From NCBI RefSeq assembly GCF_008919445.1, contig NZ_VSLG01000002.1:310001-374000 (forward strand): a stretch of 64,000 nt of DNA, given 5' to 3'. Of the stretch, positions 1 to 7,017 are shown piece after piece (positions within the stretch are counted from its first letter, which is position 1; every line of letters starts with the position of its first letter). A program made the position numbers and the translations under genes. This stretch comes from Serinicoccus kebangsaanensis (lineage in GTDB: Bacteria; Actinomycetota; Actinomycetes; Actinomycetales; Dermatophilaceae). The notes below the pieces were generated by a model that did no database searches, was not told the origin of the DNA, and saw only the letters and a list, made by a program, of their open reading frames with translations.

Positions 1-582
1 GGTGCCACCCGCTATGACGTCTCTGCGGGGGTCGCCGCGTCCTACTCCCCGGGCGGCTCGGTCCTCTACGTCGCGACCGGGGACAACTTCCCCGACGCGC
101 TCGCGATCGGCGCGCTGGCCGGTGACCAGGGCGCGCCGGTGCTGCTCACGCCGCAGGGAGGGCTGCACCCGGCGGTGGAGAGCGAGATCGCCCGGCTGAA
201 CCCGGGCCGGATCGTCGTGGTGGGTGGCTCGGCCGCCGTGTCGAACACCGTCCTCACCCAGCTGCGACGGCATACCGCCGGGTCGGTCACCCGCATCTCC
301 GGCCCGAACAGGTATGCCACCGCCTCGCGCATCGCCCAGCGCTTCGACCCCGACCCCGCCCGGGTCTACGTCGCCACCGGCGAGAACTTCCCGGACGCGC
401 TCGTCGGTGCGGCGCGCGGCGGAAGCCAGGGGGTGCCGGTGGTCCTGACCCCGCAGGCGCAGCTGTCCCGCGAGGGGCGCTACGCCCTGCGCGCGCTCGA
501 GGCCCGCCGGGGCGTGCTGCTCGGCGGGTGGGCCGCGATCAGCTCGGTGGCCATGGACCAGGTCGGCGCGCACGTCGGGTGA
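1..582 (+). CDS. cell wall-binding repeat 2 (CWB2) protein, 5' end missing
   Basis: The reading frame is open from the first base, so only the C-terminal 193 residues are present. It contains CWB2-type repeats (Pfam PF04122). Seen directly are GATRYDVSA near residue 1, YVATGDNFPDALAIGALAG, VVVGGSAAVS, then a second unit with RISGPNRYATASRIAQ and YVATGENFPDAL. This GxxRYxTA / ATGxNFPDAL alternation is characteristic of the family, which anchors secreted proteins to anionic wall polymers in Gram-positives. It ends 14 bp before the next gene and could share its transcript. Catalytic or other domains upstream of the window cannot be judged. Confidence 0.9.
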   Translation, partial: GATRYDVSAGVAASYSPGGSVLYVATGDNFPDALAIGALAGDQGAPVLLTPQGGLHPAVESEIARLNPGRIVVVGGSAAVSNTVLTQLRRHTAGSVTRISGPNRYATASRIAQRFDPDPARVYVATGENFPDALVGAARGGSQGVPVVLTPQAQLSREGRYALRALEARRGVLLGGWAAISSVAMDQVGAHVG

Positions 583-596
583 CGGAGGAGACCAGC

Positions 597-1319
597 ATGG
601 AGACGACACATCGGCTGCTGTCCGGCGAGACGGTGCGGATCGAGGTGCCGGACGCCGCCGGGCTGCCGAGCGGGACCTCGCTGGGCGTGCTCGCGCTCGA
701 GGGGGCCGGCCAGCTCGAGGTCACCTCCGGGCTGGAGGCGGACCTCGCCTTCTACCTCGAGGTCACCGGGACCAGGCTGGAGCGTGAGGTGAGCCTGCGG
801 GACGGCCGGACCCTGCGCTACGGCCGCTTCGGCGGCGACCCGGAGCAGGGCTTCGGCTGGGCCGTCGCGGTCGACGCCCACCAGCTCTACGGCTTCACCG
901 TGCCCGTCATGGGCATCGAGGAGCTGACCGGCTATCTCGCCGACGTCGACGTCCAGGGGGATCGGCTCGGCCCGGTGCTGACGCCCTCCGGTCGGGTCGG
1001 CTGGTCCGACTACCGCACGCAGACGGTGGCGCAGGTGGTGGAGCTGGCGGGCACCTCGCCCGGAGGCGGGGACGGCACCGGTCAGCTGGGCTATCTGCTC
1101 GACATCCGGCGGGCCCGGACCGGCCAGCTGCAACCGGGGCAGTCCGCGGGGACGCGGGTGCGAGGGGGACTGCTGTCGCGGTCCTCGGACGCCGAGCGGC
1201 ACCCGTATGCCGTGCTGGAGAACGCGGACTTCGTCACCTACGGCATGCCCGGCAACGAGGAGATCGTCGACGCCGTGATCACCTCGATGTCGGAGACCGT
1301 CGTGGAGCTGGGCCGATGA
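597..1319 (+). CDS. unknown protein, first gene of a MauE/MauD-like operon
   Basis: 240 residues, family not recognised. The ATG at 597 follows a GGAGG at 584-588. The protein is soluble in appearance, with no signal peptide, no membrane segment and no cysteine. It is rich in beta-forming stretches (DLAFYLEVTG, FGWAVAVDAHQLYGFTV) and has a Gly-rich loop near residues 160-170. Its stop overlaps the start of the MauE-like gene (ATGA), so it is translationally coupled to a thiol-redox membrane protein. A role in maturing or using the downstream Cys-rich exported protein is only suggested by context. It is too short to be the beta-propeller heavy chain of methylamine dehydrogenase. Confidence 0.75.
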   Translation: METTHRLLSGETVRIEVPDAAGLPSGTSLGVLALEGAGQLEVTSGLEADLAFYLEVTGTRLEREVSLRDGRTLRYGRFGGDPEQGFGWAVAVDAHQLYGFTVPVMGIEELTGYLADVDVQGDRLGPVLTPSGRVGWSDYRTQTVAQVVELAGTSPGGGDGTGQLGYLLDIRRARTGQLQPGQSAGTRVRGGLLSRSSDAERHPYAVLENADFVTYGMPGNEEIVDAVITSMSETVVELGR

Positions 1320-1894
1320 GCCTGCTCGGCAGCGCCGCCGGACTCGCGGTGGGCCTGGTGCTGCTCGCCGCGGGCAGCGCCCACCTGCGGCGACCGCAGG
1401 AGACCGTCCGCGCCCTGCGGGCGCACACCCTGCTGCCGTCCGCCCTGGCCCGACCTGTCGCGCTGGGCCTGGGGCCGGTGGAGGTCGCGCTGGGGGTCGG
1501 TCTGCTGGCGGCGGGGGCCGGGGCGCTGGGGGCCGGTCCGGCCCGCCTGCTCGCCCTCGGAGCCGCCCTGCTGTGCTCCGCCTTCACCGGATACCTGTGG
1601 GCCGTCCAGCGCCGCGTGGCCGGGACCGGGGCCGAGGTGCCCTGCGGCTGCGGCCTGGGCACGACGCCGGTGACCCACTGGGCCGTGCTGCGGGCCGGGG
1701 TGCTGACCCTGCTCGCGCTAGTGGTGCTCGTCGCGGCCCCCGCCGGGTGGCAGGCCGAGCCGGGCGCGCCCGTGTGGGCCCAGGTCTGCGTGGCCGGCTG
1801 CGCCGGACTGGCGCTGGCGGTGGCCACCGCGGCCCTGCCGGCCGCTCGCGCCGTGCCCGCCGGCCTGACCACGGTGGGCCAGGTGGCCCGATGA
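1316..1894 (+). CDS. MauE/DoxX-like redox membrane protein
   Basis: 192 residues with about four hydrophobic segments (roughly 5-20, 48-68, 75-98 and 122-142) and a CGCG cysteine pair in a loop near residue 110 (EVPCGCGLGTTPVTHWAVLR). This is the layout of the MauE/DoxX family of redox-associated membrane proteins. MauE, with MauD, is needed for correct disulfide formation in the methylamine dehydrogenase small subunit. It overlaps both neighbours by 4 bp (ATGA). The MauD-like gene directly downstream repeats the mauE-mauD pairing, so a role in passing oxidising equivalents to exported thiols is likely. The actual substrate is inferred, not shown. Confidence 0.8.
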   Translation: MSLLGSAAGLAVGLVLLAAGSAHLRRPQETVRALRAHTLLPSALARPVALGLGPVEVALGVGLLAAGAGALGAGPARLLALGAALLCSAFTGYLWAVQRRVAGTGAEVPCGCGLGTTPVTHWAVLRAGVLTLLALVVLVAAPAGWQAEPGAPVWAQVCVAGCAGLALAVATAALPAARAVPAGLTTVGQVAR

Positions 1895-2466
1895 GCTTCA
1901 CCGCCTCGGCGCTGGTCCTCGCCTTCGTCGCGATCGCCCTGCTCGCCCTCGGCCTGGCCGGGCTGCTGCGCCAGGTCAGCCTGCTCACCCGCCAGCTGGA
2001 GGGCGGGCAGACCGCCCGTGCCCGGACCTCCGGGACGTCAGGAGCGCGCACGACGCAGGAGCTCGTCGGCTTCCGCGTCCCGGACGACCTCGCCGGGCAG
2101 CTGCTCGACGGCGGGAGCGGGCATACCGTCCTCGCGTTCGTCTCACCCGGGTGCAGCTCGTGCTCCCTGACCCTGCGCGGACTGGCCGCCGACCCCGCGG
2201 TCCGCGACGGGACCCTCGCGCTGACCCTGGTGTCCGCCGGGTCCTGCGAGCCGGGGCTGGCCGACGCGACCGGTGCGGGCCGCCTCACCTGCGTGCCGCA
2301 GGGACGCGCCCTCATGGACCGGCTCGCGGTGCCCGCGACGCCCTACCTCGCGATGCTCGACGCGCGCGCCACGCTGCAGGCCGCGCTGCTCCCCGACGAG
2401 GACACCGACCTGGCCGGGTGGCTCCGCCAGGCACGCACCCCACTGCCGATGCGACAGGAGCGCTGA
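1891..2466 (+). CDS. MauD/TlpA-like membrane-anchored thioredoxin-fold protein
   Basis: 191 residues. An N-terminal membrane anchor (residues 5-28, ALVLAFVAIALLALGLAGLL) precedes a thioredoxin-like domain with the active-site motif SPGCSSCSL near residue 88, a CxxC arrangement. A cis-Pro-type segment (VPATPYLAMLD) lies near residue 150. Topology predicts the domain outside the cell. MauD homologues act with MauE as disulfide oxidants or isomerases for MauA. The gene overlaps the MauE-like gene by 4 bp and lies 3 bp before the Cys-rich Tat substrate, so the three probably work together. Two further cysteines (SCEPG and LTCVPQ) could form a structural disulfide. Confidence 0.82.
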   Translation: MSFTASALVLAFVAIALLALGLAGLLRQVSLLTRQLEGGQTARARTSGTSGARTTQELVGFRVPDDLAGQLLDGGSGHTVLAFVSPGCSSCSLTLRGLAADPAVRDGTLALTLVSAGSCEPGLADATGAGRLTCVPQGRALMDRLAVPATPYLAMLDARATLQAALLPDEDTDLAGWLRQARTPLPMRQER

Positions 2467-2469
2467 TCG

Positions 2470-2982
2470 ATGATGCGGTTCGACGACCTGCCCGAGGCCG
2501 ACACCGGGCGGCTGCGGGACCGGTTGCGGCGCACGCCCAGCCGGCGCGGCTTCCTCGCTCGCGTGCTCGGTGCCGGGACCGCGGTCGGGGTCGGCTCGCT
2601 CGCCCTGGTGAACCGGGGCGGCAGCCGGGTCAAGGCCGAGGCGGCCTACTTCCTGGACTACACCGACACGACCACCGGCCCGTGCGCCACCTACGCCCGG
2701 GACCACACCGAGCGCGGCATCCAGTGCGGTGACTCGCCGATGTGCCGGGACCAGGCGTGCTGCTGGAAGTACCGCTCCGGCGCCGGCAACCTGGTGGCCT
2801 GGCACAAGAACGGCCCGGGGGTCGACCGCTACTACACCCACCGGCCGGACGACTGCTGGGGCGGCGTCTACGACTCGTGGAACTGGAAGTTCAGCGACGG
2901 GCGGACGTGGCGCTGCTCGGACGGCTGGACCTGCTCCGGCTCCGGTTCGTGCATGGCGACGATCTGCCCGTGGGCGATCTAG
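2470..2982 (+). CDS. Tat-exported cysteine- and tryptophan-rich protein of unknown function
   Basis: 170 residues. The N-terminal Tat-type signal has the twin arginine in PSRRGFLARVLGAG (about residues 24-37), then a short hydrophobic stretch and a likely cleavage site around residues 55-60. The mature part of about 110 residues has ten cysteines, including a CC pair (DQACCWKY), and about eight tryptophans (CCW, AWH, DCW, SWNW, TWRC, GWTC, CPW). The gene context (MauE and MauD just upstream) resembles that of MauA, the light chain of methylamine dehydrogenase, whose Trp residues form the TTQ cofactor. The sequence does not visibly match MauA and no heavy chain is present. The ATG at 2470 has AGGAG at 2457-2461. 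A second ATG follows at 2473. Confidence 0.75.
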   Translation: MMRFDDLPEADTGRLRDRLRRTPSRRGFLARVLGAGTAVGVGSLALVNRGGSRVKAEAAYFLDYTDTTTGPCATYARDHTERGIQCGDSPMCRDQACCWKYRSGAGNLVAWHKNGPGVDRYYTHRPDDCWGGVYDSWNWKFSDGRTWRCSDGWTCSGSGSCMATICPWAI

Positions 2983-3191
2983 ACGATCCCGACCTCCCGG
3001 TCGTCGCCGATGCGGCGACCGGCATCCCGGCCGCCCGGCGCTGGGTGGCGGACCCGCTGCCGCTGCTGCTGCTGGTCGCCGCCGCCGGCGCGTTCACTGT
3101 CCTGCTCTCACCCATGGGCGGCCCGGTCTGGCTGGTGCCGGCACTGTTCGGCGTCGTGGTGGCCGGCCTCGCGCTGTCCGGGAGCACCTGA
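2949..3191 (+). CDS. small two-helix membrane protein, or N-terminal part of an interrupted membrane protein
   Basis: About 80 residues from a GTG at 2949 that overlaps the end of the Cys/Trp-rich gene by 34 bp. A second GTG at 2970 is also possible, and neither has a good Shine-Dalgarno. An acidic N-terminus (GDDLPVGDLDDPDLP) is followed by two hydrophobic helices (PLPLLLLVAAAGAFTVLL and VWLVPALFGVVVAGLALSG). The frame ends in TGA at 3189-3191, but the same frame continues open and hydrophobic through 3776. It may therefore be the first third of one 275-residue membrane protein. Confidence 0.5.
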   Translation: MHGDDLPVGDLDDPDLPVVADAATGIPAARRWVADPLPLLLLVAAAGAFTVLLSPMGGPVWLVPALFGVVVAGLALSGST

Positions 3192-3215
3192 GGCGTCAAC
3201 AGCGCCTGGGCGCTG

Positions 3216-3776
3216 GTGGCCTCGGTCCGGGGCCGACATCTCCAACTCGTCCTGTGGGTGGCCTTCGCCGCCGGGACCACGCTGGGCGGCGCCGCCACCG
3301 GCGCGGCGCTCGGCGTGCTGGCCGGGCTGCTCAGCCCGGTGCCCGGGACGGCCCGCCTGGTGGTCCTCGCGGTCGCCGTGCTGGCGCTGACCGTCCTCGA
3401 CCTGGTCTCACCGTCCCTGCCGCTGCCGCAACGCTCGGCGCTGATCCCGCAGGAGGTCTTCGCCCGCGGGATCGGCCGGGGCGGGTTCCGCTTCGGTCTG
3501 GAGTACGGCTGCGGCTGGCGCACCCTGGTGCCCTCGGCCGCGTCCTACCTGGCCGCGCTGTTCGTGCTGCTCGTCGTGCCGCCGTGGTGGGCGGCGGTGG
3601 TCCTGGGCGCCGCCTTCGGCTTCTCCCGCTCGTGGGCGGTGCTCTCCTGGATCCTGCTGGGCCGGCCGGGCTGGCAGGCCTTCCTCGCCCGTCACTCGCG
3701 GCTGCTGGAGCGGACGGGCAGCGTGGCCGCCGCCGGGCTGCTGCTCGCGGCCGCCTGGGCGCGGCTCGGCGGCTAG
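3216..3776 (+). CDS. polytopic membrane protein, possibly the 3' part of an interrupted gene
   Basis: 186 residues from a possible GTG at 3216. There is no Shine-Dalgarno in front of it, and the reading frame is identical to that of the 2949-3191 ORF, separated only by its TGA. About four hydrophobic helices are visible (LVLWVAFAAGTTLGGAATG, LVVLAVAVLALTVLDLV, SYLAALFVLLVVPPWWAAVVLG, GSVAAAGLLLAAAWARL), plus a Cys in LEYGCGWRTLVPSA. The family is not recognised. As the last gene of the MauE/MauD-like operon it is a candidate membrane partner, such as an electron or thiol carrier, for the exported Cys-rich protein. The App1 gene follows 10 bp later. Confidence 0.6.
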   Translation: MASVRGRHLQLVLWVAFAAGTTLGGAATGAALGVLAGLLSPVPGTARLVVLAVAVLALTVLDLVSPSLPLPQRSALIPQEVFARGIGRGGFRFGLEYGCGWRTLVPSAASYLAALFVLLVVPPWWAAVVLGAAFGFSRSWAVLSWILLGRPGWQAFLARHSRLLERTGSVAAAGLLLAAAWARLGG

Positions 3777-3786
3777 GGTGTCTGGC

Positions 3787-4851
3787 ATGGCGCGTCCCCA
3801 CATCGCCGCCCTGATCGAGGACTCGGTCCGGCGCCGGATGGACTCCCGGCTGCGTCGGCGCGGGTGGCACGAGCGCGTCTTCGGGTATACCGGCTACGGC
3901 ACCCCCACCCATGGCCGCGTCTTCGCCCGCGTGCTGCTGTCCCGGCACGAGCCGGAGGAGGCCCGCACCGCGCTCACCCACGCCCAGGACTCCCTGCTGG
4001 ACATCGCCCAGCGCGGGTGGCGCCTGTTCCTCACCGCACCGGCCGTCGACGTGCCGGTGCGGGTGCGCCTGGGCGAGGCGGAGCTCACGACGCGCACCGA
4101 CCGGGGCGGCTACGTCGACGTCGAGGTGAGCGGCCACGGCCTCGCACCGGGCTGGCAGGAGGCATACCTGGAGATCAGCAACGGCGACTCGCTGACCGTC
4201 TCGGTGCTTGTCGTCGACCCGGACGTCGCCGTCGGCCTGGTCAGCGACATCGACGACACGGTCATGGTCACGCACCTGCCCAGGATCCTCATCGCCGGGT
4301 GGAACACCTTCGTGCGCTCCGAGCAGGTCCGCCAGCCGGTGGCCGGGATCAACTCCATGTATCGCGCGCTGCTGGCCGAGACGCCGGGCATGCCCGTGTT
4401 CTACCTCTCGACGGGCGCGTGGAACACGGCTCCCGCGCTGACCCGCTTCCTCCGGCGGCACGACTTCCCGATGGGGCCGATGCTGCTCACCGACTGGGGG
4501 CCGACGAACAGCGGCTGGTTCCGCTCCGGCCAGGAGCACAAGGAGGAGGAGCTGCGGCGGCTGCGGGACGACTTCCCGGGGATGCGGTGGATCCTCGTCG
4601 GCGACGACGGCCAGCACGACCCGGTGATCTACGGCCAGTTCGCCGAGGAGCACCCGGAGGCGGTGGAGGCGATCTGCCTGCGCGAGCTCACCCCGGCGGA
4701 GCAGGTGCTCTCCAGCGGTCTGCCGGTGCCGACCGACGAGCTGCTCGGCAAGCGGGTGCAGGTGCCGATGCTCAAGGCGGCCAACGGTTTCGGCCTGCAC
4801 CACCTGCTGGTGGGCGCCCGGTCGCGTGACGGGGGGAGCGCCGGTGCCTGA
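3787..4851 (+). CDS. App1-family phosphatidate phosphatase (DUF2183)
   Basis: 354 residues. The catalytic HAD-like signature of App1 is visible around residue 155 (GLVSDIDDTVMVTHLP, a DxDxT motif), with a downstream FYLSTGAWN and the conserved LTDWGPTNSGWF and WILVGDDGQHDP stretches. This is the usual domain order of bacterial App1/DUF2183 proteins. Yeast App1 dephosphorylates phosphatidic acid, and in bacteria lipid phosphatase activity is assumed. ATG at 3787 is preferred. An in-frame GTG at 3778 would add three residues. Its end overlaps the next start by 8 bp. Confidence 0.9.
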   Translation: MARPHIAALIEDSVRRRMDSRLRRRGWHERVFGYTGYGTPTHGRVFARVLLSRHEPEEARTALTHAQDSLLDIAQRGWRLFLTAPAVDVPVRVRLGEAELTTRTDRGGYVDVEVSGHGLAPGWQEAYLEISNGDSLTVSVLVVDPDVAVGLVSDIDDTVMVTHLPRILIAGWNTFVRSEQVRQPVAGINSMYRALLAETPGMPVFYLSTGAWNTAPALTRFLRRHDFPMGPMLLTDWGPTNSGWFRSGQEHKEEELRRLRDDFPGMRWILVGDDGQHDPVIYGQFAEEHPEAVEAICLRELTPAEQVLSSGLPVPTDELLGKRVQVPMLKAANGFGLHHLLVGARSRDGGSAGA

Positions 4852-5704
4852 GCTGCCCGAGGTGCAGGCCCTCACCGACTTCCTCGCCGACCGGCTCGCG
4901 GGGCGGGTGGTCACCGATGTCGAGCTGGGGTCGATCGCGGTGCTGAAGACCTTCAACCCGCCGCCGGACGCCCTGGTCGGCGCACCGGTGGACGGCGTGG
5001 GCCGGCACGGCAAGTTCGTCGACATCGACGTGGACGGGACGCACCTGGTCTTCCACCTGGCCCGCGCCGGGTGGCTGCGGTGGTACGACGAGGTGCCGGG
5101 CACGCAGGTCCGGCCGGGCAGGAGCCCGATCGCCCTGCGGGTGCGGGTGGATGACGGTGCCGGCTTCGACCTCACCGAGGCCGGGACCAAGAAGGGCCTG
5201 GCGGCCTATGTCGTGACCGACCCCGAGCAGGTGCCCGGCATCGCCTCGCTCGGCCCGGACCCGTTGGCGGACGACTTCGACGAGGCGGCGTTCGCGGCGC
5301 TGCTCGAGGGCAGACGCACCCAGATCAAGGGGCTGCTGCGGGACCAGTCGGTGATCGCCGGCGTCGGCAACGCCTACTCCGACGAGATCCTGCACGCCGC
5401 CCGGCTCTCCCCCTTCGCCCTCGCCGCCGGGCTGACATCCGAGCAGGTGAGCACGTTGTATGCCGCGCTCCGGACCACGCTGGAGGCGGCGGTCCTGGCC
5501 GCCGAGGGCAAGCCGGCCGCCCAGCTCAAGGACGCCAAGCGGGCCGGGATGAACGTCCATGGCCGCACCGGGCAGGCCTGCCCCGTCTGCGGCGACACCG
5601 TGCTCGAGGTGTCCTTCGCCGACTCCTCGTTGCAGTACTGCCCCACCTGCCAGACCGGGGGCAAGCCGCTGGCGGACCGGCGGATGTCCCGCCTGCTGCG
5701 CTGA
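4844..5704 (+). CDS. Fpg/Nei family DNA glycosylase
   Basis: 286 residues from a GTG at 4844, chosen because the family must expose an N-terminal proline nucleophile: the protein begins (M)PELPEVQ. A GGGGGAG at 4832-4838 serves as ribosome site. A conserved Lys-containing loop (GRHGKFVDIDV) lies near residue 55, and the H2TH-like region contains GVGNAYSDEILHAARLSPF. A C-terminal zinc finger (CPVCGDTV ... CPTCQTGG) is followed by arginines. The enzyme excises oxidised bases and cleaves the abasic site. The stretch AGMNVHGRTGQACPVCG is common in a second actinobacterial Fpg paralogue, so substrate preference may differ from the main MutM. Confidence 0.93.
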   Translation: MPELPEVQALTDFLADRLAGRVVTDVELGSIAVLKTFNPPPDALVGAPVDGVGRHGKFVDIDVDGTHLVFHLARAGWLRWYDEVPGTQVRPGRSPIALRVRVDDGAGFDLTEAGTKKGLAAYVVTDPEQVPGIASLGPDPLADDFDEAAFAALLEGRRTQIKGLLRDQSVIAGVGNAYSDEILHAARLSPFALAAGLTSEQVSTLYAALRTTLEAAVLAAEGKPAAQLKDAKRAGMNVHGRTGQACPVCGDTVLEVSFADSSLQYCPTCQTGGKPLADRRMSRLLR

Positions 5705-5729
5705 GGCCGACCTGACAGGCCCTCGGGGG

Positions 5730-6557
5730 TCAGTCGTCGACCGGGAGGGTGAAGACCTGGCCGTGCCAGCCGAAGTCCCGCGCCGCCTCGACGTTCGCCA
5801 CGCGGTCGTCGGTGAACCGGACCTCCGCGCGACCCACGGTGCGACCGAGGCGACGCTCGATCTCGGCGTGCGCGACGGCATACGCCTCGGGCGCGGGCTT
5901 GGCGAACCCCAGGTCGTGCGCGTTGAGCAGCATCGGGGCCAGGTGCCCCAGGCCGATCTGGGCCAGCTCGTCCGGCACCCGGTCGGTGCCGTTGGTGAAG
6001 ACGTAGGTCGGGATGCCCGCCGCGGTCAGGTCGTCGACGAGCGCGACGGTGCGGTGGATGGGGGCGCCGCGGTCGGCGGACCAGCGCTCCATCACGGTCG
6101 ACACCAGGGTGTCGGTATGCCCGAGCTCCAGCAGGTGGGCGCGCATCGCGTCGATCCACTCGGCATACGTCCCGCGGCCGGTCACCATCGCCGCCGCCTG
6201 CGGTAGGGCGAAGGCGATCTCGGGCAGCCCCATCGGCTCCAGCCCGAGCTCGCGCTCGCTGCGGGAGCGCTGCCCGTCGGTGCCGAAGTCCCGGAGCACC
6301 CCGTCGAGGTCGAGCACCGCCACCCCGGCCCGTCGCAGGAAGGCCGCGAGCCGCCACGGGCGCTCCGGCACGGGCTTGGCGGCCACCACGTCGGCGACCG
6401 GGACCCGCGTCTCGCCGGAGCGGGTGCGCACGACGACCTCGGTCTCCGTGCGCTCGACCAGCTGACCGAGGGTGTCGGTCGCCCGGTCACCCCCCTCGAT
6501 GAGGTGGCGCACCACGACGCGGGCGCCCAGCGGAAGTCTGTCGGTGAGGTCGGGCAC
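5730..6557 (-). CDS. HAD-family hydrolase with N-terminal SH3-like domain
   Basis: 275 residues from a GTG at 6557. The N-terminal 65 residues (VRHLIEGGDRATDTLGQLVERT ... VPVADVVAAKPVPERP) resemble the SH3-like module found at the start of Rv0428c-type acetyltransferases. The rest is a HAD hydrolase: motif I VAVLDLDGVLRDFG, motif II VFTNGTD, motif III Lys in GFAKPAPEAY, motif IV FTDDRVANVEAA. It follows the rhodanese gene by 11 bp and is probably co-transcribed. The phosphorylated substrate is unknown. The fusion of this N-terminal module to a HAD rather than a GNAT domain is unusual. Confidence 0.85.
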   Translation of the reverse strand: MPDLTDRLPLGARVVVRHLIEGGDRATDTLGQLVERTETEVVVRTRSGETRVPVADVVAAKPVPERPWRLAAFLRRAGVAVLDLDGVLRDFGTDGQRSRSERELGLEPMGLPEIAFALPQAAAMVTGRGTYAEWIDAMRAHLLELGHTDTLVSTVMERWSADRGAPIHRTVALVDDLTAAGIPTYVFTNGTDRVPDELAQIGLGHLAPMLLNAHDLGFAKPAPEAYAVAHAEIERRLGRTVGRAEVRFTDDRVANVEAARDFGWHGQVFTLPVDD

Positions 6558-6568
6558 GCTGGTCCGCG

Positions 6569-6901
6569 TCAGGCGACGACGGGGTCCTGCCCGTCCCGCC
6601 CTCCGGCCATGGACTTCCCGCCCCGGCTCCACGCCTGCATGCCGCCGTCGACGTTGACCACGTCGAAGCCCTGCTGCACCAGCCACTGCACGGCTCGGCC
6701 TGAGCGGCCGCCGCTGCGGCAGACGACCGGCAGCGACCGGGTCGTCTCGGGCAGCTCGTCGATGCGGGCGGGCAGGTCGCCGAGCGGGATGTGGACCGCT
6801 CCGGGCGCGTGGCCGGCGGCCCACTCGTCGGGCTCCCTGACGTCCACGACGACCGCGTCGTCCGGGACGTCCGTGGCGGCGATGCTGGGGATGTCGCTCA
6901 T
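6569..6901 (-). CDS. rhodanese-like domain protein
   Basis: 110 residues forming a single rhodanese domain (PF00581). VVDVREPDEWAAGHAPGAVHIPLGDL at the start and the active-site loop VVCRSGGRSGRAVQWL, with Cys near residue 62, are intact. Single-domain rhodaneses carry persulfide sulfur and are cytoplasmic; no signal peptide is seen. The gene lies just upstream of the HAD hydrolase gene on the same strand. It is divergent from the AAA ATPase gene, with a 116-bp promoter-bearing gap. Confidence 0.92.
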   Translation of the reverse strand: MSDIPSIAATDVPDDAVVVDVREPDEWAAGHAPGAVHIPLGDLPARIDELPETTRSLPVVCRSGGRSGRAVQWLVQQGFDVVNVDGGMQAWSRGGKSMAGGRDGQDPVVA

Positions 6902-7017
6902 GGCTTCACTATGACACCGAGCGCCGGGGCGTGGCCCACCGCGGGTACCTCCGCCTCCCGATCGGCGTGTCTGCGTGTCTCTGACAGATCCGCTAGAGAA
7001 GCGCATACGGTGCCATC

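Noticed and set aside
2470-2982. Methylamine dehydrogenase light chain (MauA)
   Set aside because: Context and Cys richness fit, but cysteine spacing differs and neither a heavy chain nor mauG is present.
2949-3776. Selenocysteine insertion at the TGA at 3189
   Set aside because: A hairpin follows, but its apical loop (CTGG, 14 nt after the TGA) lacks a G in the first two positions and is too close to fit the usual bacterial SECIS spacing. No selenoprotein family is recognised.
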